Shown piece by piece: positions 9,317 through 18,379 of a DNA stretch of 64,000 nucleotides (position 1 is the stretch's first letter; the number at the start of each line of letters is the position of its first letter). Position numbers and translations under genes: made by a program. Under the pieces are notes generated by a model. It had not been told where the DNA came from and made no database searches. It saw only the letters and a program-made list of their open reading frames with translations. The stretch comes from JAEUOS01 sp031423955 (GTDB taxonomy: Bacteria > Pseudomonadota > Gammaproteobacteria > Burkholderiales > JAEUOS01), in the NCBI GenBank assembly GCA_031423955.1, contig JANPGJ010000069.1, positions 1 to 64,000 on the forward strand. The letters run 5' to 3'.

Positions 9317-10492
9317 TCAAGACGCCGGATTGAATTCCTCGGCGCGCCTTGGCGGGTAGGTCTCCCAGCCGGCGCATCCCGGACAGCGCCAGAAAAACTG
9401 ACGAGCCTTGAACCCACAATTTTCGCATGTGTAGCGGGTCATCCGGCGCGTGTGCGCGTGTATCAGATTCTTGACCATCTGCAGGTCGGCCCGGCGCTCC
9501 GGCGGTGCCAGCATCAATTGTGCTTCGAGAAGCTTGTCGAGCCCGAGAAGGGTCTGGTTTCGACGCAACTCGTCGCGCACCATCCGATATGCGGCAGATG
9601 GCCCCTCGAACTCGACCTTCAGATCGAATATCTGATCGAGCAAATCAAGCGACGGGTAGCGCTCAAGGTAGCCGGCCAGCAGGGTCAATCCTTCGGGCGC
9701 CAATCCCAGTGCCCGGTAACTTTCCATCAACCTGGCACCTACCAGTGCGAGAAACTGCGGGTCTTGCGACTCGATGTTGCGCCAGTGCTCTATCGCCGCC
9801 TGATGACCTCCGTTGGCGGCTTCGATGTCGCCGAGAATCATGGTCGCGCGCACCGCGCGGCGATTGGCCTTGAGTGCCGCCATTGCGCTTTCACGGGCTT
9901 CGGCCGCGCGCGTCCTGGCCAGCATGCCGGCCGCCAGCTCGCAATGAAACTGCGCGATTTCCATTTGTCGCGAACTGCCGGACTCCGCTTCGATCTCGCC
10001 CGCGGCGATGATCGCCTTCTCCCAGTCCTTTTCCAACTGGTAGATCTCGAGCAGAAAAACCCGCGCCGGCGCCGCGTACTCGGTGCCGGCAAGTTTGCCC
10101 AACGCGTCTTCTGCCCGATCGAGCAGCCCGATCTTGAGATAGTCCTGCCCCAACTCGAACAGCGCATGCAGACGATCTGGCTGGTCGAGGTCGGGCCGGT
10201 TCACCAGATTGGAGTGCATGCGGATCGCGCGATCGATCTCGCCACGCCGGCGAAACAGATTACCAAGCGCGAAATGCAGTTCGATGGTCTCGGGGTCTAC
10301 CTTGACAACCTCGATGAACGCGTCAATCGCCTTGTCAGGCTGCTCGTTGAGAAGAAAATTCAGGCCGCGAAAATAGGAGCTCGGCAAGGCCTTCGATTGC
10401 GACACCAGATGACGGATATCAACCCGCGCCGCGGCCCAGCCAAGACCGAAAAACACCGGCAACGCGAGCAACCACCAGAGGTCGATTTCCAT
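9317..10492 (-). CDS. lapB: Lipopolysaccharide assembly protein B (TPR plus rubredoxin-like metal domain)
   Basis: The 391-residue inner-membrane-anchored regulator works, in E. coli, with FtsH to control LpxC turnover and so LPS synthesis. An N-terminal membrane helix (residues 4-22) is followed by several TPR repeats, e.g. around PDKAIDAFIEVVKVDPE. The C-terminus carries a rubredoxin-like knuckle with paired cysteines, CENCGF and CPGCAGW. Domain order and length match LapB/YciM. It lies 24 bases after lapA, the normal lapAB pair, and before LPS-precursor genes. Confidence 0.95.
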   Translation of the reverse strand: MEIDLWWLLALPVFFGLGWAAARVDIRHLVSQSKALPSSYFRGLNFLLNEQPDKAIDAFIEVVKVDPETIELHFALGNLFRRRGEIDRAIRMHSNLVNRPDLDQPDRLHALFELGQDYLKIGLLDRAEDALGKLAGTEYAAPARVFLLEIYQLEKDWEKAIIAAGEIEAESGSSRQMEIAQFHCELAAGMLARTRAAEARESAMAALKANRRAVRATMILGDIEAANGGHQAAIEHWRNIESQDPQFLALVGARLMESYRALGLAPEGLTLLAGYLERYPSLDLLDQIFDLKVEFEGPSAAYRMVRDELRRNQTLLGLDKLLEAQLMLAPPERRADLQMVKNLIHAHTRRMTRYTCENCGFKARQFFWRCPGCAGWETYPPRRAEEFNPAS

Positions 10493-10516
10493 GATGCGAA
10501 TCGCTGATTCAATTCG

Positions 10517-10804
10517 TCATTGCATGCCGTCGCGTGGTGGCGATAGCGGTTCGACCGTCGCCGCCGCGCGACTGGCAGGCGTGGTGACACCCGGGTCGCG
10601 CCGCTGGCGCAACAGGCGCGGCAGCAAGGCGAGCAGTGTCAGGATCACGCCCAGAACGAAAAACACCAGCAGCATCAGGATCAGTGGCGCCCGCCATTCG
10701 AGATCGAAATAGAAGCGCAGGGATGTCATCTCGAAGTTCTTCTGCGCGAACAGGAAGAACACGAGCAACAGGAAAATACGCAGCGCCCAGGTCAGGTACG
10801 CCAT
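10517..10804 (-). CDS. lapA: LapA-domain membrane protein (DUF1049)
   Basis: A 95-residue protein with two hydrophobic helices (about residues 3-20 and 39-62) separated by the NFEMTSLRFYFD stretch, and a charged cytoplasmic C-terminus. This is the LapA/YciS pattern. LapA accompanies LapB at the inner membrane and influences LPS assembly. The ATG at 10804 (MAYLTWALRIF) begins directly at the first helix and is preferred over a codon 24 bases upstream. An intrinsic terminator lies between ihfB and this gene, so lapA-lapB probably starts a new transcript or depends on read-through. Confidence 0.9.
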   Translation of the reverse strand: MAYLTWALRIFLLLVFFLFAQKNFEMTSLRFYFDLEWRAPLILMLLVFFVLGVILTLLALLPRLLRQRRDPGVTTPASRAAATVEPLSPPRDGMQ

Positions 10805-10867
10805 GACCGAACCCGACCAGTGGCACACGGCGCAGAACTTGCCGCCGCGTCGTCATGCGCACCCGCC

Positions 10868-10892
10868 AAAAAAAAACGGCACTCGCGTGCCG
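10868..10892 (-). terminator. Intrinsic terminator after ihfB
   Basis: On the minus strand CGGCAC-GCGA-GTGCCG forms a 6-bp stem with a GNRA tetraloop (10877-10892) followed by nine T residues (10876-10868). It lies 25 bases after the ihfB stop and ends the rpsA-ihfB transcript. Confidence 0.88.
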
Positions 10893-10916
10893 CCCCGGTC
10901 ATCATGCGCGCGCAGT

Positions 10917-11273
10917 TCAAGACCCTGCCGCAGCCATTGGCACCACCGTCGCCCGCGCGGCGGCCACCGCGCGGGCGGCGGCTTCCTCATTAAGGCGCGC
11001 GTCAACCCGGTCACGCAGTTCCTTGCCGGCCTTGAAATGCGGCACATGCTTTTCCGGCACATGCACCTTCTCGCCGGATTTCGGGTTGCGACCTACCCGC
11101 GGCGGGCGGTAATTCAACCCGAAACTGCCGAAGCCACGAATTTCGATACGCTGACCGCGCGCCAGGCTCTCGCCCATGGCGTCGAGGATGGTTTTGACCG
11201 CAAAGTCCGCATCCTTGGCAACCAGTTGCGGGTAGCGCGCCGCCAGGCGCGCGATCAGGTCCGATTTGGTCAT
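10917..11273 (-). CDS. ihfB: Integration host factor beta subunit
   Basis: The protein has 118 residues. With IhfA it forms the DNA-bending heterodimer that helps recombination, replication and sigma-54 transcription. The N-terminal MTKSDLIARLA, the beta-arm piece RIEIRGFGSFGLNYR and the DNA-contact loop RVGRNPKSGEKV are all conserved. The C-terminus has an extra Ala-rich tail of about 20 residues beyond the usual ~95-residue length, with no obvious function. It sits 21 bases after rpsA, the standard order in beta- and gammaproteobacteria. Confidence 0.96.
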   Translation of the reverse strand: MTKSDLIARLAARYPQLVAKDADFAVKTILDAMGESLARGQRIEIRGFGSFGLNYRPPRVGRNPKSGEKVHVPEKHVPHFKAGKELRDRVDARLNEEAAARAVAAARATVVPMAAAGS

Positions 11274-11294
11274 GCTGGGGATCAGGCTTTTCGA

Positions 11295-13004
11295 TTACTT
11301 CTGATCCATCTTGGCCTTCAGCAAGGCCCCGAGGTTGGTGGTCCCGGTAGCCGCGTTGCCCGCATCCGCCTGCACCCGCGCCATCGCATCGCGCTCTTCG
11401 ACCGAATCCTTGGCCTTGACCGAAAGATTGATGTTGCGATTCTTGCGATCGACATTGATGACTACCGCCTCGACCGTGTCGCCTTCCTTGAGCAAGGTGC
11501 TCGCATCCTGTACGCGATCACGCGAAATCTCGGACGCCCGCAAATAGGCCTCGACATCGTCGGCGAGCATCACGACCGCACCTTTGGCGTCGACGCTCTT
11601 GACACGGCCAGTGACCAAGGCGCCCTTGTCGTTGGCGGCCACGAAACTGGTCCACGGGTCACCATCGAGTTGCTTGATGCCGAGCGAAATGCGTTCGCGT
11701 TCCACATCGATCGCCAGCACGGTCGCTTCGACTTCATCACCTTTCTTGAAGTTCTTCACCGCCTCCTCGCCGGTCAGCGACCAGGACAGGTCGGACAGGT
11801 GCACCAGGCCATCGATTCCGCCCGGCAGTCCGATGAACACACCGAAATCGGTGATCGACTTGATCGCACCGCGGACCTTGTCGTTCTTCTTGTGGTTCAT
11901 CGAGAAGTCTTCCCACGGATTGGGCATGCACTGCTTCATGCCCAGCGAAATCCGGCGGCGATCTTCGTCGATCTCGAGAATCATGACTTCGACTTCGTCA
12001 CCCAGCGCAACCACCTTCGACGGATGCACGTTCTTGTTGGTCCAGTCCATTTCCGACACGTGGACCAGGCCTTCGATGCCGGATTCGACTTCGACAAATG
12101 AGCCATAGTCGGTGAGGTTGGTGACCTTGCCGAACAGCCGCGTGCCCTGCGGATAGCGTCGTCCGATGCCCACCCAGGGATCTTCGCCAAGTTGCTTGAC
12201 ACCAAGCGACACGCGATTTTTTTCCTGGTCGAACTTGAGGATCTTGGCGGTGATTTCATCGCCCACGGCAAGTACCTCGGAGGGATGCCGCACGCGCCGC
12301 CACGCCAGGTCGGTGATGTGCAACAGGCCATCGATGCCGCCCAGGTCGACAAATGCGCCGTAGTCGGTGATGTTCTTGACGATGCCCTTGACGATCGCGC
12401 CTTCGGCCAGGGTTTGCATCAGCTTGGCGCGCTCTTCCCCCTGCGTCGCCTCAAGGACCGCGCGGCGCGACACCACCACGTTGTTGCGCTTCTTGTCGAG
12501 CTTGATGACCTTGAATTCCATGGTCTTGCCCTCGAAGGGCGTGGTGTCCTTGACCGGCCGCGTGTCCACCAGCGAGCCCGGCAGGAACGCGCGAATGCCG
12601 TTGGTCATGACCGTCAGGCCACCCTTGACCTTGCCGGTGATGACGCCGGTGACCAGTTCGCCCGACTCGAGCGCTTTTTCAAGGTCCATCCAGGCCGACA
12701 GGCGCTTGGCCTTGTCGCGCGACAGCAGGGTCTCGCCGAAACCGTTTTCCAGCGAATCGATCGCAACCGAGACGAAGTCGCCGGCCTTGACCGACAACTC
12801 GCCTGAATCATTCTTGAACTCCTCGAGAGGAATGTAGCTCTCGGACTTCAGTCCGGCATTGACGACCACGAAGTTGTAGTCGACTCGCACCACCTCGGCG
12901 GTGATGACCTCGCCGGCCCGCATCTCCTGACGGCTCAGGGATTCTTCAAAAAGGGCAGCAAAGGATTCGTTGGCCACGTCAGCGGCTTGTTGGGTAAGGG
13001 ACAT
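11295..13004 (-). CDS. rpsA: 30S ribosomal protein S1
   Basis: The 569-residue protein has six S1/OB-fold repeats and helps the ribosome to bind and unfold mRNA. The N-terminal ribosome-docking part begins MSLTQQAADVANESFAALFE. Repeated S1 signatures include VKNITDYGAFVDLGGIDGLL, VTNLTDYGSFVEVESGIEGL and IKSITDFGVFIGLPGGIDGL. The ATG at 13004 was chosen because it begins at the conserved N-terminus; the frame is open for 49 more codons upstream with no family similarity. No good Shine-Dalgarno sequence precedes it (AGGTCCTCCTCA before ATG). This is in line with E. coli rpsA, which lacks a strong site and is autogenously controlled. cmk lies 107 bases upstream. Confidence 0.97.
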   Translation of the reverse strand: MSLTQQAADVANESFAALFEESLSRQEMRAGEVITAEVVRVDYNFVVVNAGLKSESYIPLEEFKNDSGELSVKAGDFVSVAIDSLENGFGETLLSRDKAKRLSAWMDLEKALESGELVTGVITGKVKGGLTVMTNGIRAFLPGSLVDTRPVKDTTPFEGKTMEFKVIKLDKKRNNVVVSRRAVLEATQGEERAKLMQTLAEGAIVKGIVKNITDYGAFVDLGGIDGLLHITDLAWRRVRHPSEVLAVGDEITAKILKFDQEKNRVSLGVKQLGEDPWVGIGRRYPQGTRLFGKVTNLTDYGSFVEVESGIEGLVHVSEMDWTNKNVHPSKVVALGDEVEVMILEIDEDRRRISLGMKQCMPNPWEDFSMNHKKNDKVRGAIKSITDFGVFIGLPGGIDGLVHLSDLSWSLTGEEAVKNFKKGDEVEATVLAIDVERERISLGIKQLDGDPWTSFVAANDKGALVTGRVKSVDAKGAVVMLADDVEAYLRASEISRDRVQDASTLLKEGDTVEAVVINVDRKNRNINLSVKAKDSVEERDAMARVQADAGNAATGTTNLGALLKAKMDQK

Positions 13005-13111
13005 TGAGGAGGACCTGCGTTTTGACCGTGCCACGCATTCCCGGTCTGGGGCGGCGGCAAGGAGTTGGTTTGACAATGATGCTTGCTCGTAAGGAGCGCG
13101 CACCCCCGGCT

Positions 13112-13885
13112 TCATTCCCTTTTCGTACCGATCGCCCGCGCAAGATACCAACCCACCACTGTTTCAACGGCGATGTCGATCGACATCGCCGTCGTATCCA
13201 GCAGTCTCGCATCGGCAGACCGCTTTAGCGGCGCAGTCAACCGCGCAGAATCACGCCGGTCACGCTCCACCAGATCAGCCAGAACTTCAGCCCGAACGGC
13301 ACCAAAAGGGGCGCGAATAGTAGCACTAATTTCGTTTTCCATCAAACCTTTAGGTGATTCCGGCCGGCCTCCGTCGAGCGCCAGTTGCGCCGTACGCCGG
13401 CGCGCCCGTTCGACCACGTCAGCAGTCAAAAAAACCTTGAGGGAGGCGTCCGGAAACACCACTGTCGCCATATCGCGTCCATCGGCTACCAAGCCTGGGG
13501 CAGTTCGGAAGTCGCGCTGCCGCCACAGCAGCGCATTGCGCACCGCAGGAAGCGCCGCGATGCGCGACGCATCGCGCCCGCCGGCTTCCGATCTCACCGC
13601 AGCCGTCACGTCTTCGCCTGCGAGCAAGACTAGATCGCCGTTGAAGCGCAAAGCCATTGTTGCCGCACATTGCGCCAGTGCGTTCTCGACCGCGACCGGG
13701 TCATCGAGAGAGATTCCGGCGCGCACAGCGGCCACGGCGGCGGCCCGGTAAATGGCGCCGCTATCAAGGTAGTGGTACCCCAGACGGGCCGCCACGCGCT
13801 GCGCCACAGTGCCCTTGCCGGAGGCGGACGGGCCGTCGATGGCGATGACCGGAACCGGATTCAACGTTGTGTTTTGCGGCTTCAA
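13112..13885 (-). CDS. cmk: Cytidylate kinase
   Basis: The 257-residue kinase phosphorylates CMP and dCMP. The P-loop is IDGPSASGKGTVAQ. The CMP-binding and lid parts are recognised in YLDSGAIYRA, VADGRDMATVVFPDA and RRRTAQLALDGG. The frame has no ATG at its 5' end; a TTG at 13885, or a second TTG seven codons later, must be used, and neither has a clear ribosome-binding site. The start is therefore uncertain by a few residues and does not touch the P-loop. The aroA gene that often precedes cmk is absent here: a large signalling gene on the same strand comes before it. Confidence 0.93.
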   Translation of the reverse strand: MKPQNTTLNPVPVIAIDGPSASGKGTVAQRVAARLGYHYLDSGAIYRAAAVAAVRAGISLDDPVAVENALAQCAATMALRFNGDLVLLAGEDVTAAVRSEAGGRDASRIAALPAVRNALLWRQRDFRTAPGLVADGRDMATVVFPDASLKVFLTADVVERARRRTAQLALDGGRPESPKGLMENEISATIRAPFGAVRAEVLADLVERDRRDSARLTAPLKRSADARLLDTTAMSIDIAVETVVGWYLARAIGTKRE

Positions 13886-14065
13886 GTCAAAGACGTCGCA
13901 TTGTAAACCCGCCCCTTGTCCGGGCCCGGCGTCCTGCCGGCACTCTGCAGCAACGCCGCGCGCATGGCAGGGACCGCCAGCGGCACAAGCAGTCCGCGAG
14001 ATTATGGCCTGGTTAGCGCTATCCGGCCTACCGTACGACAGAGCGGCGCACTGCAGACGGAATGT

Positions 14066-17050
14066 TCAATGCAATCCGCCAGGACGCGCGGTTTCCAGAT
14101 GATCCCACAGCTCCAGACTGCGGTCAGCGCCGTTGAGCGAACGCACGAACTGCATCAGGCGTTCATCGGTGATGAAACTGGCTGACGAGGTGGCTGCAAG
14201 CAGCCTGGTCGGCGATTGCGGCTTGGCAACGACGTAACCCTGGACATAGTCGACCCCCGCCTCGGCCAGCGCCTCAAGCGTCGGCCGGTCCTCGACCCAC
14301 TCGGCGATCGTTTTCATGCCGAGGTTGCGCGCCAGACTGACTATCGCTTCGACAATCGCGAGATTTGAGGGATGCGACGTGACGCCGATGATAAAGTTTC
14401 CATCGATCTTGAGCACGTCCGCCGGCAGTTCCTTGAGGTAGGAGAACGAGGTGTAGCCTGCACCGAAGTCATCGAGCGCGATCTTGGCGCCGTAGCCGCG
14501 CACGCGGTCGATGAAACGCCGCGTATTTTCCAGATCATGGAGAGCCACGCTTTCGGTGATCTCGATGCACAAGCGACCTGCCGCGTGCACATACTGGGCA
14601 AGGAGTGCGAAGGCATCATGGATGAAGCGCTCGTCGTTGAGCGACGCGCCTGAAAGATTCATGCAGATGAACTGGGTTTTCTTCAGTCGGTCGTAGTTGG
14701 CATCGATCCACGCCAGAACCGTTGCCAGCACCCAGCGGTCGATCACGCCGATCCTGCCGTTGTTTTCAGCCACGGAAATGATCTGCGCCGCCGATATCAC
14801 TGAACCGTCGACTTCGCGCATTCGCAGCAACACTTCGAAATTGAGCGACTCCTGCGGTGAATGCAACGACATGATCGGCTGCATTTCGAGGAACAGGCCG
14901 TCATGCGCGGCATTCGAGCCCAGCCGCTCGATGAGACGGAGCTCCGCCTCGCGCTGGCGAAACACCGTCGCATTCTTCTCGTAGACGACCATGCCGTCGC
15001 CAACCCCGGACTTGGCTTCGCGGCAAGCGCGGTCGGCCGCCGAAATCGCGTCCTTGGCGGAAGTCCCGGCTGCAACCTCGACCAGACCGATGGAACCGCG
15101 TACCTGGAACGCCTTGTCGCCGATCCGGTAAGGATGGGTGCCGATGCGTTCGACCACACCCCGGCACGACCATGCCGCCGACTGGATCGGGGTACCCGGC
15201 AGCACAATGACGAATTCATCCCCCCCGACCCGGCCCACACGCTGGCCATGGCTGAGCATCTCGCGCACCCGCTCGCAGACCTGGATCAGCACATCGTCGC
15301 CGGCCGCATGGCCGTACAGATCATTGATCAGCTTGAAACGGTCGAGGTCGAGATACGCCAGTGCCAGCGGTTGGCCCGCCGCCAGGCCGGCCATTGCCTC
15401 GTCGAGGACAAGTTCGACGCCGCGGCGATTCAGGACCCCGGTCAATGGGTCGTTTTCCGCCAGAAAACGCAAGCGTTCGGAAGCCTTGGATTTTTCGGTC
15501 ACATCCTGCAGCGAGCCTTCGATCCTTTCATTGGCTAGTGTCGCCTTGACCAGGAAGCGCTTGTTGCCGGTCGCGTCGCCGGCGTCGTCACGACCACAGA
15601 TTTCGATTTCCTGGTGCGACGCGCCTTTGACCATTTCCTGCAACCGCGGCCAGGCGCCCGGCTCGAAATAGTTGCCCCACGGCCGGTTGCCCTCACCAGA
15701 CTGCATCCCGAGCATGTCGAGCAGCGCCGGATTGCCGCGAACCAGGTTGCCCGCGCCGTCAAGCGTGAACAAGCCGATCGGCATCGCTTCATAGGTGCTG
15801 CGCAGGGCTGCCTGGGCTTTCAGGCGTTGCTCGCGCTCCTGGCGCAGTTGCTCGGCAATCGCCATCGCGGCGATCAGGCTCGACGACAGGGCTGCGGTGA
15901 CGCTGTTGAACGCGCCGATCAGGCTCTTGAAGCCGAGCGCGGCAGCGATGACTTCGAAAAAACTGGCGAACAGCGTGATGCCCAGGGCCGCGCTGTACCA
16001 AATGGCCACCTTCGAACGCGTCACGAACACGATGCGCGCCAGGAAAATCAGCAGAATCGAAATGCCAATCGCGGTTGTGGCCCAAAGATATGGCAAGAAG
16101 TTGGCATATGACAAGAACGGCGCGAGCACCAGCACCATCACGCAGGACCATTGCGCGAGCACCAGCATGGGCCGGAACCCGACGCGCTTGATATCGTCGG
16201 CGAACAGGCGCGAGAACAAGGTGTAGGTCAGCGCGTAGAACGCCGCCATCGACAGCTTCTTGATCTCGAAAACCCAGGCGTCGGGAATCACCCGTTCCAG
16301 CCATTGGCTGTCCCAGCCGGCCGAGATCGCGGCCATCCGGAGATTGGCGACCAGCCAGGCGGCGAACAACACATAGATCCATTCGCGGCTGACCAGTGCG
16401 GTCATCAGCATGAACATCGCCAGCAACAGCAGGCCGCCATCGACCAGGCCGGAGTTGCGGTGGAATTTCTGCGCCGAACTTGCCAGTTCCGGGGCCGACC
16501 ATGCGAGCGCGGAGATTCGTGCCGGCCCGGACGACCTGATCTTGCAGATGACCTCGGTCGGCGCCGCGGATAGTGGAACGTCAATCGAGAAGCCGGCCTT
16601 GACTTCGGCCACTCCCCCGCTTGCAATGTGCCGGCTGGCCGCTCCAAGGGGTGCCAGCGTTACACCGTTCCAGCAAGCGACATCTATCGCATGTCTGGAA
16701 GGCAGTTCCACCGTAGTCGGGGCACCCTCGACAGCGGCCGGCACGCTCAGGCGGATCCACACCGGGCTTTCGGACAAACGGGTATCGTAGTGGCGGACCG
16801 ACAGCGCCTGGGTCAGCCGCACCCGCGCTTCCGCCGGCGTCAGCCGATCGCCCGATTCATGGGCAAAACGCAATTCCAGGGGTATCGCGCTGCTGCCGAG
16901 ATACTGGCTCCCCCAAAACGCGATCGCAACAACGGTCACCAAGCCGATCATGATCGGCAATGCGAACAAGCCAAAGCGATACAGAACCTCATCAATCCCG
17001 CGATTGGTGGCGCGAAACCAGCCGGCAGTAGGCAAGTTGGCAGTAGGCAT
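14066..17050 (-). CDS. 7TM-DISM / PAS / GGDEF / EAL c-di-GMP signalling protein
   Basis: The protein has 994 residues. A membrane helix near the N-terminus is followed by a ~200-residue periplasmic domain, then about seven membrane helices (roughly residues 210-420), the 7TMR-DISM arrangement for sensing extracytoplasmic ligands. Then come a short coiled segment, a PAS domain around EAMPIGLFTLDGAGNLVRGN, a GGDEF domain with intact VGGDEFVIVLPG, and an EAL domain. The EAL signature is EVLLR, a common active variant, and the metal and catalytic pieces IEITES, DDFGAGYTSFSYL and LKIDGNFI are kept. Both synthesis and breakdown of c-di-GMP are therefore possible; which dominates cannot be told from sequence. 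It could affect PelD and PgaC/PgaD output of the exopolysaccharide loci in the same window, but no physical linkage shows this. The start is ATG 17050. Confidence 0.92.
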   Translation of the reverse strand: MPTANLPTAGWFRATNRGIDEVLYRFGLFALPIMIGLVTVVAIAFWGSQYLGSSAIPLELRFAHESGDRLTPAEARVRLTQALSVRHYDTRLSESPVWIRLSVPAAVEGAPTTVELPSRHAIDVACWNGVTLAPLGAASRHIASGGVAEVKAGFSIDVPLSAAPTEVICKIRSSGPARISALAWSAPELASSAQKFHRNSGLVDGGLLLLAMFMLMTALVSREWIYVLFAAWLVANLRMAAISAGWDSQWLERVIPDAWVFEIKKLSMAAFYALTYTLFSRLFADDIKRVGFRPMLVLAQWSCVMVLVLAPFLSYANFLPYLWATTAIGISILLIFLARIVFVTRSKVAIWYSAALGITLFASFFEVIAAALGFKSLIGAFNSVTAALSSSLIAAMAIAEQLRQEREQRLKAQAALRSTYEAMPIGLFTLDGAGNLVRGNPALLDMLGMQSGEGNRPWGNYFEPGAWPRLQEMVKGASHQEIEICGRDDAGDATGNKRFLVKATLANERIEGSLQDVTEKSKASERLRFLAENDPLTGVLNRRGVELVLDEAMAGLAAGQPLALAYLDLDRFKLINDLYGHAAGDDVLIQVCERVREMLSHGQRVGRVGGDEFVIVLPGTPIQSAAWSCRGVVERIGTHPYRIGDKAFQVRGSIGLVEVAAGTSAKDAISAADRACREAKSGVGDGMVVYEKNATVFRQREAELRLIERLGSNAAHDGLFLEMQPIMSLHSPQESLNFEVLLRMREVDGSVISAAQIISVAENNGRIGVIDRWVLATVLAWIDANYDRLKKTQFICMNLSGASLNDERFIHDAFALLAQYVHAAGRLCIEITESVALHDLENTRRFIDRVRGYGAKIALDDFGAGYTSFSYLKELPADVLKIDGNFIIGVTSHPSNLAIVEAIVSLARNLGMKTIAEWVEDRPTLEALAEAGVDYVQGYVVAKPQSPTRLLAATSSASFITDERLMQFVRSLNGADRSLELWDHLETARPGGLH

Positions 17051-17286
17051 GGTGTTGATTTGTCGCGGCAACCGACCTGACCGGCGCGTGCAACGAACTG
17101 TCAAACCCTCAATGGAATAAGCTTTGGCTTGGCGACCACGGCGGCGAAAATCACTAGGATAACAAGACTGACCGGCCCGTCACATCATTACAGCTGACCA
17201 CATTGTGCATGAATGACCAGCATGCATATTTCAAACCATGTAAATGAACATACACGGGTTTCCTGCCAGGCGTGATGTTGGCCTAA

Positions 17287-17322
17287 CGCCCTGCCATATG
17301 GCACCTACGGCCCGGCAGGGCG
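17287..17322 (-). terminator. Hairpin after the FeeM-like acyltransferase gene
   Basis: CGCCCTGCC (17287-17295) and GGCAGGGCG (17314-17322) are perfectly complementary over 9 bp and begin 6 bases after the stop codon at 17328-17330. No T-run follows on the minus strand, so termination is plausible but not certain. Confidence 0.45.
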
Positions 17323-17327
17323 AAACT

Positions 17328-18107
17328 TTATTGCATTAAGGTGGTGGATGGCCCCATGAGCGGTGCGGGAATTGCAGGCAACGCGAAATCACGGGCGCCT
17401 GCCAGATCAATATCGGGGTGGTAGGTGTCGCACATGAAGCTCAGTAACGGGTGCCTCGCCTCGGTCCAGCGTGCTTTGGCGTTTAGTACGTCAAGCGCCA
17501 TGACGCGGTGCGGCATGCCACCGATGTGGCGCATCGGAATGAAGCCACCATCGGGATAAACGTCTTCCATCAGCAGATCCTCATACTGCCGGTCGAGCGG
17601 CGAGCGGGCGGTGATCACCATCCATTCGATGCCGGTCTGCATGCAATACTGGTAAAAGGCCTTGAAAAGCATGGTCTTGACGACCATGCCCATGCGCCCG
17701 GTGGCAATCCCCAGGCGGGTCGCCTCGGCGATCGAAGTATCCTCCAGCCAGTCAGGGAGCTTGACCGATTGCTCCAGCCCAAGTGGGCTGTGACGATTTG
17801 TCTTGATGCGCATGGTACCGATCGGGGAGCCGTCGAGCTTGGATTCGGCTAGCAAAATCACGGCTCCGCCTTCGTAATCGAAGGTTTCGGGGCGCGTCAG
17901 GGTTGCGGCGAACTCCGGGACATGACGCGCATAGGCCGAATGACGAATGCTGACCGCGCGGTCGAGTTCATTCTCGTTTTGCACCAGTTTGATCCGGAAC
18001 GGCATGCGCTCCTCGCGCATGCGCGCGGCGCCGGCCTGCGGGACAGGGTTGGAGTACGAACCAAGAACCCGGCTCAACACTGCTTGTGTGGCGTCGCGTG
18101 AATGCAT
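17328..18107 (-). CDS. FeeM/GNAT-like N-acyltransferase (N-acyl amino acid synthase-like)
   Basis: The protein has 259 residues. The central part, with FRIKLVQNENELDRAVSIRH, IGTMRIKTN and EATRLGIA, resembles the acyl-ACP-using GNAT branch that includes FeeM-type N-acyl amino acid synthases and is distantly related to acyl-homoserine-lactone synthases. The family charges an amino group with a fatty acyl chain. The acceptor here cannot be told, and no exosortase or quorum-sensing receptor gene is in the window. The start ATG 18107 has GGGGGG about seven bases upstream; an earlier in-frame codon at 18137 looks less good. The 450 bases before it hold repeated dyads that may be operators. Confidence is good for the fold and modest for the acyl-amino-acid role. 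Confidence 0.7.
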   Translation of the reverse strand: MHSRDATQAVLSRVLGSYSNPVPQAGAARMREERMPFRIKLVQNENELDRAVSIRHSAYARHVPEFAATLTRPETFDYEGGAVILLAESKLDGSPIGTMRIKTNRHSPLGLEQSVKLPDWLEDTSIAEATRLGIATGRMGMVVKTMLFKAFYQYCMQTGIEWMVITARSPLDRQYEDLLMEDVYPDGGFIPMRHIGGMPHRVMALDVLNAKARWTEARHPLLSFMCDTYHPDIDLAGARDFALPAIPAPLMGPSTTLMQ

Positions 18108-18248
18108 TTTGGAACCCCCCGGCAAAATGTAAAACATCGAAAACCGCTGAAATGGACCTTGACTACACCGCTTTTTCCTGCATGCCGCCTGTTGAAAGCA
18201 TGTTAGGCGCGAAGTACCTCGATATCTGTCAGGGGGGCTCGCATTCGC

Positions 18249-18267
18249 GTGTAGGGCAAATTCCTAC
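18249..18267. promoter_or_regulatory. Dyad repeat copy 1 (possible regulator box)
   Basis: GTGTAGGGCAAATTCCTAC contains the dyad GTAGG-N7-CCTAC. A near copy (17 of 19 bases) lies 112 bases to the right at 18361. An overlapping inverted repeat, TTCCTAC (18261-18267) with GTAGGAA (18275-18281), follows. The half-sites recall boxes of NarL/FixJ/RcsB-type regulators. The dyad lies about 142 bases upstream of the acyltransferase start. Confidence 0.45.
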
Positions 18268-18360
18268 TTCTCTTGTAGGAAGCACGAACCGGCCAGAGCG
18301 AGCGGCGGCGGCGTGCGGTCGAATGCCGCCGCAAAACCCTGGTAATTGCAAGCCATTGCC

Positions 18361-18379
18361 GTGCAGGGCAAGTTCCTAC
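18361..18379. promoter_or_regulatory. Dyad repeat copy 2 (possible regulator box)
   Basis: GTGCAGGGCAAGTTCCTAC differs from copy 1 at two bases and keeps the right half-site CCTAC and the GGGCAA centre. It lies 180 bases before the aldo/keto reductase start and 254 bases before the acyltransferase start. Two spaced copies between divergent genes are suggestive of an operator region. Confidence 0.4.
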
